Made by a program: the position numbers and the translations under genes. 64,000 bases of DNA from Hevea brasiliensis (lineage: Eukaryota; Streptophyta; Magnoliopsida; Malpighiales; Euphorbiaceae), in NCBI RefSeq assembly GCF_030052815.1, contig NC_079497.1, positions 19,916,258 through 19,980,257 on the forward strand. The letters are read 5' to 3'. The notes under the pieces were generated by a model. That model did no database searches. It saw only the letters and a list, made by a program, of their open reading frames with translations, and was not told where the DNA came from. Shown here one piece after another: positions 44,999-57,000 of this stretch (positions within the stretch are counted from its first letter, which is position 1; each line of letters starts with the position of its first letter).

Positions 44999-45769
44999 CA
45001 AAATGTGTGAAAGAGGGTGAAAACCTGCAAGGGCGCTTTCTGCAAAATGAGTAAAGGGTGAAAATCCGAAAAGGCATCCTGAAAAAGTGAGCAAAAAAAA
45101 AAAAATCCTCTAGGGGTGAAAACCAGAAAGGGCTCTCTTAGGATCAGAAAACAGAGAAATAAGGAAGGGGTCCCAAGACCAGAAAAAGTAATAAGTCACC
45201 ACGGCACAAACATTAATCGAAAGATTACTTGAAATAATGGCAGTTAGGGGGATTTAAAGTTAGCGACAAGGAATTTGTAAGATCTATTCTTACACCCCTT
45301 TTCCTTTGAAATTATACCTTTGTTTTTAAGCCATAATAAAATTGCTTCATCACTCTAATTTATTTTTCTTATCTCCCATTCATTTATGTGCTATTAATTT
45401 GTTAAAACTTTATTATAAAATCAGGATTTGAATATTGATAACACCATGTACTTTGCTATGAGATTTGCAGGAGATGAACGATGGCCAGGCAGATGATAAA
45501 AAAAAAAATGCAGGAGTGAAAACTCGAAAGGGCGCTCCTAGCAAAATGTGTAGAAGAGAGTAAAAACCCACAAAGGGCGCTTTCTGCAAAGTAAGTGAGG
45601 AGCCAAAACCCAAAAGGGTATTCTGAAAAAGGGAGTAAAAGAAGAAAATTGTAGGCCAAGCCTTGGGACTCGTTCTGACTCTCTCCATTAATCATCTATC
45701 TTCGGGACTTTGTTAAGTACACTTTGATTGGAGGAGTATCTTTTGTAAGGTTTGCTTTGTTCAACATTT
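44999..45769 (+). repeat. 3' UTR of element D with hairpin repeats
   Basis: Contains further units of the hairpin array: 45009-45040 (GAAAG/CTTTC), 45055-45080 (AGGGT/ATCCT), 45105-45144 (ATCCT/AGGAT), 45512-45539 (AGGAGTG/CGCTCCT), 45555-45585 (AGAGAG/CTTTCT) and a weak one at 45598-45624. Loops keep the pattern GAAAACC...AAGGGC. The units fall in two blocks separated by about 370 bp of AT-rich sequence in which I see nothing else. Confidence 0.7.
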
Positions 45770-45979
45770 AATTTCCTGTCATCAATCTCTGGTTCCTTGA
45801 TCCAAGTTGATTTTAATTTTCTGCCATCAACCTCTGGTTCCTTGATCCAAGTTGATTTTAATTTTCAGCATTTTAATTTCCTATTATCAACCTCTGGTTC
45901 CTTGATCCAAGTTGATTTTAATTTTCAGCATTTTAAATTCCTGCCATCAACCTCTGGTTCCTTGATCCATGTTGATTTT
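45770..45979 (+). repeat. 59-bp tandem array of D, left part
   Basis: About four copies of a unit containing ATCAACCTCTGGTTCC, then TTGATCCAAGTTGATTTTA. Each unit holds a short inverted repeat, ATCAAC and GTTGAT. Solo LTR F lies inside the fourth copy. Open frames through the array only reflect the repeat. Confidence 0.85.
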
Positions 45980-48900
45980 TGTAACACCCTCAATGTAGCA
46001 ATTCCACACATTCTATTGTTCCAGTGACCGGTGTCGGTCTGGACAGCTAGAATGCTTGGAAAAATATTTAGACTAGAGTGAGGAATCATAAATAACTCAA
46101 ATGTTAATAAGAAAAATTTAGAAAAAATTTTAAAAATAAAATACAACCAAGTTAAATGAGCCGGTGCCTTAGCGATGGGTAACCCAGTGGGAAGTTGCGG
46201 TCCTCACAACTAGGAGCCCTAGACCCAGGTGAAAATTCATAAAATAATTTTTAAGACTCCATAGAAGAGTCATTGAGGGTTCTGTGGCATTAGAATGCCA
46301 AGAAAATGCTTAGAAAAATTTTTCAATCGATACAGACAATTTTAGTCTGTTAAGCCAAATGGAGGGCATTTTGGTCATTTCGTCTTCAGAGATGATTTTT
46401 GATCGACTTGTCCAATTAATTAAATAATTATTATGATCTAAAATATGATTAAATATTGCTAAAAATTAAATTGGAAATGAGTAGAGAAGAGAAGAAGAGA
46501 AAATAAAAGAAAATGCTAATTATGACATCATATGATGTCATTTAAATTTCCTCCACCAATCACAATTTATTAAACTCATTAAAAGGGATAAGGAAGACCA
46601 AAAATTGAGAAACAATCTGCATCTTCAACCTTTGGGGCAGCCAAAAACGTAAAGAGAGAGAGAGAGAGGAAGGAAAACTCCATGGAAGCTTGATAAAGCT
46701 TGAGGTAACCCACCCAAATCACCCCAAAACCCTAGCTTCCCTTCCCAAATATTTACCCTTACACCTAGAGCAAGTATTGGGCAACAAAAAAAAAAAAAAA
46801 AAAAAAGAGTTCTCAAGCTTTGGAAATTAGCTAAATCAAGGTTAGTGCCTATACTCACTTTCATATCTTTTAATCTTTGTTAGGAAGACAAGTTAAATGA
46901 GAATTTGTTATAAAATTGAACAAAATAATTATATTGAAGTGTGTATGAAAATTTGTAGCCATGGGAGAAGGATGAGATTTGTTGATTTGTATGACTTGAA
47001 TTGTTTAGAAGTGATTTGTGATGAGATAACTTGAGTTAGATGTTGAACTATGTGTGTTGGATGTGTTAGATGACATAAAAAGCATGAAATGGACACTTGG
47101 GGGTTTGTGAAAAAATTGGAGTTTTGCTTATGAAATGGTATATTAACCTTGTAATGGTCAATTAGTGACCATTTGAATGTGTTTGAGGAGGAATTGAAGT
47201 GATTAAGGACAATGGAGTTGAGTTTAGGCATGCTGCCCTTGGTGACCTGTAGGACTGGTTGTGAGTCCAGCAGGTTTAGGCAACTATAAATGGAGTTGTA
47301 TAGGTTCAATTGGTGCAAGGCCAATTGGACATGAAACTAGATACATAATGGCACAACTTTGGTGAAGAAACCCTGCCCAAAAAACCAAACCTAGTTGACC
47401 TAAAAATTACCCTAATCCGGGTGACTTCCATTCTGCCTGGGTAAAATGACCAAATGAACAATATTTATTCATTTAATCATAACTCAGTATAGAAAGGTCC
47501 AATTGACCTGACATTTTACCAGCAGATAGCTGAGACATGGACCTACAACTTTCATGAAGAATCGAAATCCAAATTTTGATCATAACATGTCCAAAAATTG
47601 ACCTGTAATCAATGTACAAAACATTGTAGATTTGGTTCTGTCCAAAAAATCTGGAAAATTTGCAACCTGGCCAGTTATGGTATTTAGGCTATAACTTGGG
47701 CTAAAAAACTCCAAATGGAGTGAGTCAAAAAAAAAAAAAATGTAACTAGACACAATAAGGAACAACTTTGATGAAGAAAATTTTGTCAAATTTCCACTGT
47801 AACAGTGACCAATGGAACAGTAAACTTAAGGTATGAAATCTAAAAATTTTGAATAACATGAAATAAGCTTTGAAATGGTATTGGCAACCAATACCAACAA
47901 CTTTAGAATGCAAAATGTGGTATCTTGGTGAACTTAGGTTCAATAAATTTATTATGTATTAAAAAGTCAACAATTTGAGTGAAAAGTAATGTGAATAGTA
48001 ATACAAAGACACAAAGTGTAAAAACTAAATTGGTAGAGAAAATTAAGGCATGAAATTTGGAATCCATGAAGTGTTCATGGATTACTTGGAATAGGTAATT
48101 GAGATTTATACTTCCAACATCAATGGAGTTCATAATATATTAGCAATACTACTTGAAGTATGAAATGTAATTTATATGAATAGATTATTAAATGTCTAAA
48201 TGAGATTAAAGTGCCATTTGGGATTTAAGTTCCCATCAAGAGAGAAAGGAAAAATGTTTTGAATACAATGGTACATGTAAACCATTGTTTTGAATTGTGA
48301 TCAATATGAATAACATAATGAATGAATAAATTAACCATATTAATGTATGAAGAGACATTAGTTCTTATTATTGTAGAAAGGAAAAGTACTTTGAGTACAA
48401 TGGTATAAAAGGATAATTGATGTGAATTGTGATCATATAAATGATCAAATGAATGTATAAATTATAATTGAAATTTATCATGAAATAATAAAGTCATAAA
48501 ATACAATATATTAATATTTAATGATATTATGTGCCCTTATATTGCCTAGACATGTGTATTAGATTGGATAGTTTGGCATGCCAATAGGGTATTGTTTTAG
48601 CAGTACTGCGAAAGGCTTTATGCCTGTATTCATGGCTTTATGCCCACACTCATAGCTTTAATACCCGATTATGTGTTATTATGGCTTTTTAGCCATACTG
48701 ACTGCATACGTGGTTGACATTCTGCGTCCCATGGTATAACGGCCTGAGGCACCGCGGTGTCCAGTGCTAACGACCCGTTATCTAGTTTAGTCAGCCTGTC
48801 GTAGGTTACTTAGGTAGTTTAATTTATTAAAATAAGTTATGAATATTAGTAATTAAAAATGCTAGAAAGTAAATAAATGAGAAGAAGTTATGAAATAAAT

Positions 48901-49935
48901 TAGATTAGCTCAAAAAATTTGTTCCTTAGAATGATATGAAGTAAATTATACTAGTTCTAAAAATTCTAAATATTATGAAATGATTGTAAACAACTTAGAA
49001 AGTATCAAGGAAGTGATAAAAAGACTAGTAGAAGAATTATAACTTAAATAAACTTTTATAAGAATATAAGTATAAGTATAAATTTTAGATTAATTTGTAC
49101 ATTATATAAATGATCATTGTAAACTTATGAAATAAGTGATTCTAGAGAGTAACATAAATAATAAAAGATATATTGTATGAAAAATTTCATATGAACTCAG
49201 TAAAATTCTTGAGTATAGAAAATATGCTCCAATTATTTTTACTTGTTATATTATTTCCTTGTTATATTATTGCACCATTAAGCAGCAATGCTTAGCGCGA
49301 TGGATTTGTTTCCTCGCGCAAGTACTGAAGTTAAAGCCCAACGAATTCCAAACAGAGATTTTGGAGTTCTGATCTGCAGAGTGTTCAAGGTTGTCACCTC
49401 CTCAGCAATACATTTAGATATGGCCCATATAGATTATATTATGTATTTTGTACATTGTAATTAGTTATTATTTGTAATGTAAACTATGAATTGTATGTTG
49501 AAATATAGATTATGAAACTATAATTAATTTATAGATCATGTAAATTATAAATTTATGTAATCAGTCTGTAAATCATGTAAATTAATGAACTTGAGAATTT
49601 ATATATATAAATTGTGCATGAATGGAAATGCATGGAAATGAATATAAAATTGAGATATATGAATGAGATGTGAATTATGAAATGGTTATGAAAATAATTG
49701 ATAAGATTTTTATTATAAAATATTATTGAAAATTTCAAGCAAGTAAATAGTAAAATATGTCAACAGATAATAAAATAGGGAAAACTCCACTGGTTTCTCC
49801 ATAGAGAAATAATCGATATTAAATTAAACGAATTCAAAATTACTAAAATAATAAAGTAAGATAAGATAGGGTGCTCCAGCACCGAATGTAGCACGCTTTG
49901 CTCGGCTACACTGTAGTCGGGTGAGGGGTGTTACA
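45980..49935 (+). repeat. Solo LTR F, 3956 bp, inserted in the tandem array
   Basis: TGTAACACC at the start and GGTGTTACA at the end are perfect inverted termini; ATTTT is duplicated on both sides (45975-45979 and 49936-49940). There are no internal genes, so it arose by LTR-LTR recombination. Signals: GC-rich box 46019-46043; palindrome TGACATCA-TA-TGATGTCA at 46523-46540; CCAATCAC at 46556-46563; a GA microsatellite near 46655; a run of about 22 A near 46786; splice donor AAG|GTTAGT at 46840/46841; a GGCTTTATGCC repeat array at 48613-48690; twin stem-loop at 49279-49319. It is an LTR type close to H and more distant from A1 and E in its 3' half. Confidence 0.92.
48613..48690 (+). repeat. 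Short GGCTTTATGCC repeats in solo LTR F
   Basis: Three to four units of about 20 bp, such as AGGCTTTATGCCTGTATTCA, each with GGC/GCC arms that can form a small hairpin. The same array occurs in H (about 56866-56960) and, inverted, in I (about 58100-58200). Confidence 0.7.
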
Positions 49936-50560
49936 ATTTTGCTGAAGCTGATTTTAATTTTCAGCATTTTAATTTTTTGCCATCAACCTCTGGTTCCTTG
50001 ATCCAAGTTGATTTTAATTTTCAGCATTTAATTTCCCATCATCAACCTCTGGTTCCTTGATCCAAGTTGATTTTAATTTTCAGTGTTTTAATTTCCTATC
50101 ATCAACCTCTGGTTCCTTAATCTAAGTTAATTTTAATTTAAGGTATTTAATTTCCCATCATTAACCTCTGGTTCCTTGATCCAAGTTGATTTTAATTTTT
50201 AGCATTTAATTTCTCGTCATCAACCTCTGGTTCTTTGATTCAAGTTATTTTAATTTTTAGCATTTTAATTTCTTGTTATCAACCTCTGGTTCCTTGATCT
50301 AAGTTGATTTTAATTTTCAGCATTTTAATTTTCTGCCATCAACCTCTGGTTCCGTCATCCAAGTTGATTTTAATTTTCAGCATTTTAATTTTCTGCCTTC
50401 AACCTCTGGTTCCTTGATCCAAGTTGATTTTAATTTTCAGCATTTAATTTCCAGTTATCAACCTCTGGTTCCTTGATCCAAGTTGATTTTAATTTTCAGC
50501 GTTTAATTTCCTGTTAATTTTACGTTTTAGCATTTTGGTTTTCATCATTTAATTTTCATC
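49936..50560 (+). repeat. 59-bp tandem array of D, right part
   Basis: About nine further copies of the unit ATCAACCTCTGGTTCC...AAGTTGATTTTAATTTT, ending in a decayed copy at 50561. With the left part, about 13 copies existed before F inserted. Tandem repeats in the 3' UTR are known from TAT-lineage elements and have been proposed to seed satellite DNA. Confidence 0.88.
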
Positions 50561-50590
50561 ATTGATCTCTGGTTCTGATATCCTGACCTC

Positions 50591-50694
50591 CCAAAATATG
50601 GGTCCAAATCTTTACATAATCCCTATACAAGAGAATTTCATTCTCTTTAATAGAAATTATGTAAAGAGGGGTAGCTGTAGACACCATATTTTGG
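50591..50694 (+). other. Three-tier inverted repeat across polypurine tract and LTR start of D
   Basis: Nested arms: CCAAAATATGG (50591-50601) with CCATATTTTGG (50684-50694); TCTTTACATAAT (50609-50620) with ATTATGTAAAGA (50656-50667); AAGAGAAT (50629-50636) with ATTCTCTT (50640-50647). The polypurine tract AAAGAGGGGTAGC (about 50663-50675) and the first bases of the LTR (TGTAGACA) lie in the bulge between the outer and middle arms. Confidence 0.8.
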
Positions 50695-51270
50695 CTGACC
50701 TCCGAAGACAAGGAACTTTTAAACTTTTGACTCTATTAGCCACTCGCAACCAATGTCCCTTAGTCACAAATGGCTTTTCCAAACTCACCGATTGCTCGTC
50801 CCTGGAACAAACTGATCTCATGCTTAAGTTAATTGTTTTTCGATCTCTTATCAGATGGGTTCGAATCAATATTGGGTCTCCGGACCATCCAATCTTGTCT
50901 ACTGATACTCTCTGATCTCTCTGTACTAATGTTGTGAAACTTCATTTGGCTAATGTTATGATCGGGCTTCTCACTTGAATGCCCCAGATATTCCTTAAAA
51001 TGAAGTTAAGGCTTTTATTCGGTCTAATGACGATTTTGATCTTTGCAATTCTAACATTTTACTCGGTATTTGGTCATGACTTAGTCTGTTCTCATGTTTA
51101 TGTATAATGTTTTCCATCTCTTATACTCTCATTAATAGCCGCTTTCAAGCTTAATGTTCAAATATGTTCAATTAATTAAGTACTTAGACAATTTGGATGC
51201 TTTCCGATCTCATCAAGAAATTGAACAAAAAGGGGATTTCTATTCATTTCAAAATAAAAATACATACAAG

Positions 51271-53149
51271 TCATTCAGCAGGTGGATCTCCCCCAGCCTA
51301 CTCCCCAGGTACAATATTAGCTCTCTGATCCTCTCCCTCTCTCTCCGGCTCCTTGTCGCTCTCCTTTTTGGCCTCTGGAATGAGCAGATTCATCTAGGAG
51401 AAGTCCTCCTCAGGATAACACTTCCTCAGCTCGGCCAGGAGGTCATTATGGGCGTTCACATATGCCCCAGCCTCTTTTGTTGTGCTTTCCTCTTCTTTGG
51501 CCTAGAGCTCCTCCTCCTTGGCCTGAAGCTCCTACTCCTTCGCCCAAAGTTCCTCAGCAAAACAAGCAAGGTCGATAGATCGACCAGCTCCACTTCAGCT
51601 ATCTTCTCTTTATAATGCTTCATCCGATCTTCCAGTCTGGCGATACAATCATTGGCAGTGGAGAGTTGAGCTTGTGCAGCTGAGGCATCCTGGACCGCCT
51701 TAAGAATCTCCCTCCTTAAGGCGTGGGCTTTCTCTCGGATCACATGTTGATTGGCAATAGCCTCCAAACCCAAGCTCATTATCTGAGTTAAAATATCACC
51801 GATGCTCTCCTTTGCCAACCTATTTCGATCTTCTTGGAAGCAGATAGAGGCGCTCATGACCTTGGCTAGGCCAGGATTCCCTCGCATGGAGTAGTTCCTT
51901 TCTAGTGATTGGATCAGGAGTTGAGCGCCCTAGGAAAGCGTCCTAACCGTAGGGCCAGAAGACTCCCCTTTCACATTGAAAGAGATCGGAGGAGGCGGGG
52001 GAGGTGGAAGTTTGAGCTGCTGAGGAAGAGGAACGATAACCTCTACTTCTGGGATCGGCTGCTCCTGAGGTCAGGGAGGAGAGCTCGGTACCTCTACTAA
52101 TTCTCGCTGAGGAGTCTAAGCAGCAGTAACAGTGGCCTCCTTCATCGCCTTCACCTTTCGAGGGACCTCCCTCTTTTGCTTGTGGCTCTCCTTAGAAATA
52201 TCGCCACTGGCCATACCTGCACAAAGGAGAAGTCATTGAGTTCGCTAAGATTCAGAGGCTAGAGATATGGATTGTACCAGGACCGAGGTCAGAGAGCTGA
52301 TGCTCATTAATCTTCATCGGTGATCAGCTGCATCATCCACCACTTCAGTTCGGCTATAACTGCATCTAAGCACGAGAATTTATGGGTGGACACTTGAGAC
52401 TTTAACTCTTTCACCATGGTGTCTTCGTCCTTATTTAAGGTGATCTTCTTCAGAATTGAAGAGACCAGATGTTGCCAACTCCGTGGGATACCCTCAAAGC
52501 CATTTGGAATCTTGCTCCTCAATATAAAGAACTGGTTCTTCCAGTTCTTCAGCGAAGAAGAGAGATTGGTGAAAAGCCCACAGTTCGGCTTTGCCTAAAA
52601 GAACCAAAATTCGTCAACCTTCCTTTGGGTAAGCCTGTGCAACTCGGCAAAGACTTTAGCCGTGGGCTCTAGTCTCTTAGCTTGACAGAGGCCCCGGAAG
52701 GCTACTAAAGTTTGCCAGGAGTTTGAATGCACTTGAGCTACCGAGACGTAGTGAAACTTTAGGATGGCCTTGTCAAATTCGTCTAAAGGAAAACGGAGTC
52801 CGGCCTTTAGCTGCTCTTTGTATACCATGATGAGATCGCCTTCTTTAAAGAAGTTATTGGCCCGAAGATCGCCATGGCATTTGATTAGCTCAAAAGAGTC
52901 AATCCGTATATTATACTCTTGGCTTATAGATTAGAGATTGGTTTCTCTCAAGACCGAAGGCAACTTATCAACTGGCAGGTTTTCTCTTCTCAAAGACACT
53001 CCTCGCCTAGGTCTGGTAGTCAGACCAGTAACCAGAATGATGGCTGTGTTGAGACGTCTGCTTGGCCCAGTCACATCGCCTTCTTCCGAGGTCCATGAAA
53101 TATGGACGGAAGGCTGGCTTGTAGCTCTCTGACCCTCAGCACTGCTCAT
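51271..53149 (-). pseudogene. Antisense gene in D LTR, Transposase_28/gypsy-type plant mobile protein
   Basis: Read from 53149 down. Exon 1: MSSAEGQRATSQPS, then YNIRIDSFELIKCHGDLRAN, then the diagnostic segment LKAGLRFPLDEFDKAILKFH, VHSNSWQTLVAFRGLC and SLKNWKNQFFILRS. This resembles the 'putative gypsy type transposase' family (Pfam Transposase_28). A possible 61-nt intron (52277 to 52217, GTACAA...GTGCAG) joins SDLGP to GMASGDISKESHKQK. Exon 2 has a proline run, a coiled coil (51887-51600), the heptad-like AKE repeats and the C-terminal LLAELRKCYPEEDFS, ending at TGA 51271-51273. In-frame stops at 52931 and 52595 and at least three in exon 2 fit C-to-T change; one frameshift lies near 52317 and another near 51580. 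Function unknown. Confidence 0.72.
52217..52277 (-). other. Possible intron of the antisense gene
   Basis: Minus strand CCTG|GTACAATCC ... CTTTGTGCAG|GTATGG, 61 nt. Joining keeps frame as P-G-M-A-S-G. It is near the lower size limit for plant introns, so it is only a candidate. Confidence 0.45.
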
Positions 53150-53305
53150 TTTTGGAAAAATAAAAAGAAATTAACCAAGAAAAGAAATCAAAACCCTTAC
53201 CAGAGCGTGATCGGTACTTGAAAACTTGAGAAAATGAGAGAAAATGCTGAGATTGCTAGGGAAGTTCTGAAAATGACATAAGGAAACAACTAACTCACCT
53301 CTCCC

Positions 53306-53314
53306 CTATTTATA
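53306..53314 (-). promoter_or_regulatory. TATA box of the antisense gene
   Basis: Minus strand GGGTATAAATAGGGG, about 160 bp upstream of the antisense ATG at 53149. The context is a textbook plant TATA box. Between it and the ATG lie AT-rich leader sequences without other strong signals. Confidence 0.65.
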
Positions 53315-54016
53315 CCCGTCTGAGCATTAAATGCTCACGAAATCCCAAGTGATGCATCGGTTAGCAGAATTGGGTTGCTTCCTTGACACGTCATGGGAAG
53401 GTTCCAGAAACGTAATAAAAAAAATCGAATAAATGAGATTGGTTAGCCAAGGTCTTCGGATTGAACAAACTTGCAAAACCACGGATCAGCTAATAGCGAT
53501 TCATTTAGGGATCAGATCAAATACACATATAAGAGATCGAAAAATAACTAATGCAATAATAAAACAAAAACATTTAAATAAAAAAATTTCATTTCATTTT
53601 CAAAAGATCATATTACATCATTTGGACGATCTCAAAAGATCGGATTATATCATCTCTAAAGATCGGATTACATCATTTGAGCGATCTTTAAAGATCAGCA
53701 CTACATTCTACCTAGCTTAAGACTACTCCGAGGCCTAGAATGATGGCCTATGTCAAAGCCTAGTCTTGTGGCTAAATCAAAAGATGTGTTTGATCAGAAA
53801 GCCAGCCATAAATTTTGGATAAATGTGCAGCTCAGATAGGGTGACTATGACTCTCATGATATTGAGCGGAGTCATCGTCGATGTCATCGACCAGAACCGA
53901 GCTGCAGTCGGGACGCACGATGTGGATGGAAGCCAAATGAACTTCAAGAGGCGGTCATCGACATTAAGATTGAAATTAGCAGTCCTCTTATCCAAGATCG
54001 ATTTACCGATTATACC
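53315..54016. repeat. U3 part of D LTR between antisense promoter and solo LTR H
   Basis: Holds about four short repeats at 53603-53700 built on AAAGATCGGATTACATCATTT, with an alternating AGATC/GATCT vocabulary that recurs after H (61825-62340) and near the window end. No gene is supported. Confidence 0.6.
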
Positions 54017-57000
54017 TGTAACACCCTCCCGGTAGCAACTCCGTACATTCTACTGTTCCGGTGACCGGTGTCGGTCCGGACAGCTAGAACGTCCGGAAAA
54101 ATATTTAAACTAAAGTCAGGAACCATAATTAACTCAAATATTAACAAGAAAAATTTAGTAAAAATTTTAGAAATAAAATACAACCGAGTTAAATGAGCCG
54201 GTGCCCAAGCGATGGGTAACCAGAGGGAAGTTGCGGTTCTCGCAACTAGGAGCCCTAGACCTGGGGAAAAATTCATAAAATAATTTTTGGGACTCCAGAG
54301 AAGGGTTATTGAGGTTCCTATGGCATTAGAATGCCAAGAAAATATTTAGAAAAATTTTTCAATCGGTACAGACAATTTTGACCTGTTAAGCCAAACGGAG
54401 GGCATTTTGGTCATTTCGCCTTCATAAGTGATTTTTGGCCGACTTGTCCAGTTAAGTAAATAATTATTATGACCCAAAATATGAATAAATATTGCTAAAA
54501 GTTAAATTGAAATGTGGTAGAAAAGAAAAGAAAAGAAAAATAGTGGAAATTAAGGATAATGACATCACATGATGTCATTTACTTTCTCCCAACCAATCAC
54601 CATTCAACAAGCTTTCTTAAATCACTTAAAAGAGACAAAGAAGACCAAAAAAATTCTTCTCTTCTTCTTCTTCTTCAGCCAAAACGTGAACCTCTCCTCC
54701 ATAACCCTCCATGAAAACTTTCTTCAATTACTTCCATTTTCCCATGAATTTCCACTACTAAACCCTAGACACCTTTCATTAAAACTCATCCATACAACTT
54801 AGGGAAGTGTTTGGCAGCCTAGAAAAGGAAAGAAAGTAAAGTTTGAGCTTGGAAAAATCTGCCCTACAAGAGGTTAGTGCACATATACACCTAAAGCTCT
54901 TTATTTCTATGTTAGAGACTTGAAATAAGTAAGAATTTGTAACTAAAATGAATAAAAACTATGTGTGTGTATGCCATAAATTTTGGCTGCCCTAAGGAAG
55001 GAAAAAAGGTGGAGTGTTTGTGATGGTTTTAATGGACTTAGAATGAATTAAAGATTATGCTTAAGGTGTATATACACATATATAATGAATGAAAGTGCTT
55101 AACTAGGTGTATGGGTGAATTGAAATGGAAACTAGGGTTTTGAGAAGTGAAAATTTGACTTGGCTTAGGAAATTGTTAGAGAACATTTTAAGGGTCAATT
55201 AGTGACCATTTTAGGTAAGTTGACCATAATTTGGACTAAAATGTAGCATGGCAAAGTGAATGAGTATGCTGCCTAGGGATAGCAGCAGGGTGACTGAAAT
55301 TTCAGTCTACTTAGATAGCCATAACTTTGGCTGTGTAGGTCCAATTGGTGTTTGGCCAATTGGACATGAAACTAGGCTTATAATGGCACATTTTTACTGA
55401 AGAAACCATGCCCAAAAGACCAAAGCAAGAGGACCAAAAGTTGGCCCCAATCCGGATACTCGCAATAAAGACTGCAGAAATGACCAAATGATTGGCCATA
55501 ACTCACTGTAGATATGGTCAATTGACCTGAAATTTTTACAGAAACAAGTTAAGACATAGAAAAACAACTTTCATGAAGGAACCTACCCCAAATTATGGCC
55601 AGAACCCATCCAACAAAGTGATTCCAGTCACTGTTCATGTTACTGTAGATATGGTCAATTCTGCAGTTTGGCAATCCGGCCAGCTGTGGTTTTTGGACCA
55701 TATCTGGAGCTACAAAACTCCAAATGGAGTGATTCAAAAAAGGAAATTCAACTAGACAAAATAAGGAACAACTTTCATGTTTACCATTTCCTTAAATTCC
55801 CACTGAAACAGGGCTTAATGGAACAGTAAAGTTAGGCTTCAAAAATTGAAAATTTTGCACTCTTGGTTTTAAGCATAGAAATGGTAATGGCAATCAATTC
55901 CAACAAGTTTTAAATACAAAATGTGGTATGTTTGGGGTGTTAAAACCAATACACCTATTTTCTATCCAAAAGTCAACATTTTTGTTAACCAATAAGGTGA
56001 ATAGTGACATCAAAACTTGAAATTCAAAATTTGAAATTAGAAATGCATCTAGGGGACTTTAAATTGCAATTGGCAATTAATAATAGCAAATGTAAAACTC
56101 AAAATGTGGGATCTTGGTGTAATTAGAATTAACATATCCCTTAAGTATGAAAAAGTCAACATTTTGGTTGACTAGTAAGGTGAATAGTAATCAAAATGAG
56201 TAACAAACTAAGATGAAGACCTAGAACCAATTCTAAGCTTAAATGCTTAGAATTGTATGACAAATGTGGACTATGTATCTTAGTCAAAATTATTAAAAGG
56301 AAATTAAGACCATAAATTTGAAATCCATGAAATATTCATGGATTACTTGAAACATGAAAAATAAGTCACCTAATTGATGTGAATAGATAGTTAGGGCTTA
56401 TATGCCCATCACAAATGGAATTCATAAAATATTAATAACTCAACTTGAAATATAAAATTGTGACTACATAAGTAGATTCTTAAATGTATAAATGAGAAAG
56501 GAAAATGTTTTGAATACAATGGTACATGTGAACCATTGTTTAGAATTGTGATCAATATGAATAACATAATGAATGAATAAATGAACTATATTAATGTATG
56601 AATGAGACATTAGTTCTCATTATTATAGAAAGGAGAAGTATTTTGAGTACAATGGTATAAAAGGATAATTGATGTGAATTGTAATCATATAAATGATTAA
56701 ATGAATGTATGAATTATAATTGAAATTTCTCATGAAATAATGAATTCATAAAACACAATATATTAATATTTAATGATATTATGTGCCCTTGTATTGCCTA
56801 GACACGTGTGTCAGATTGGATAGATTGGCATGCCAATAGGGTATTGTTTTAGCAGTACTACAAAAGGCTTTATGCCTGTATTTATGGCTTTATGCCCGTA
56901 TTCATGGCTTTATGCCAACTTCATGGCTTTTATGCCCGATTATGTGTTACCATGGCTTTTTAGCCATACTGACTGCATACGTGGTTGACGTTCTGCGTCC

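Noticed and set aside
45752..46027. Open frame with repeated STSGSLIQVDFNF residues
   Set aside because: It is the translation of the 59-bp tandem array running into solo LTR F; no start context or family.
46786..46806. Long A run as the tail of a LINE, SINE or processed gene
   Set aside because: It lies inside solo LTR F at a position where related LTRs have shorter purine runs, with no flanking duplication.
49936..50560. Regular repeats that could be taken for a CRISPR array
   Set aside because: Units are directly adjacent without unique spacers, and the window is plant DNA; this is a 3' UTR tandem repeat.
51154..51615. Plus-strand 153-codon frame over the antisense gene
   Set aside because: It is the complement of the coiled-coil coding region; the minus strand has the recognisable protein family.
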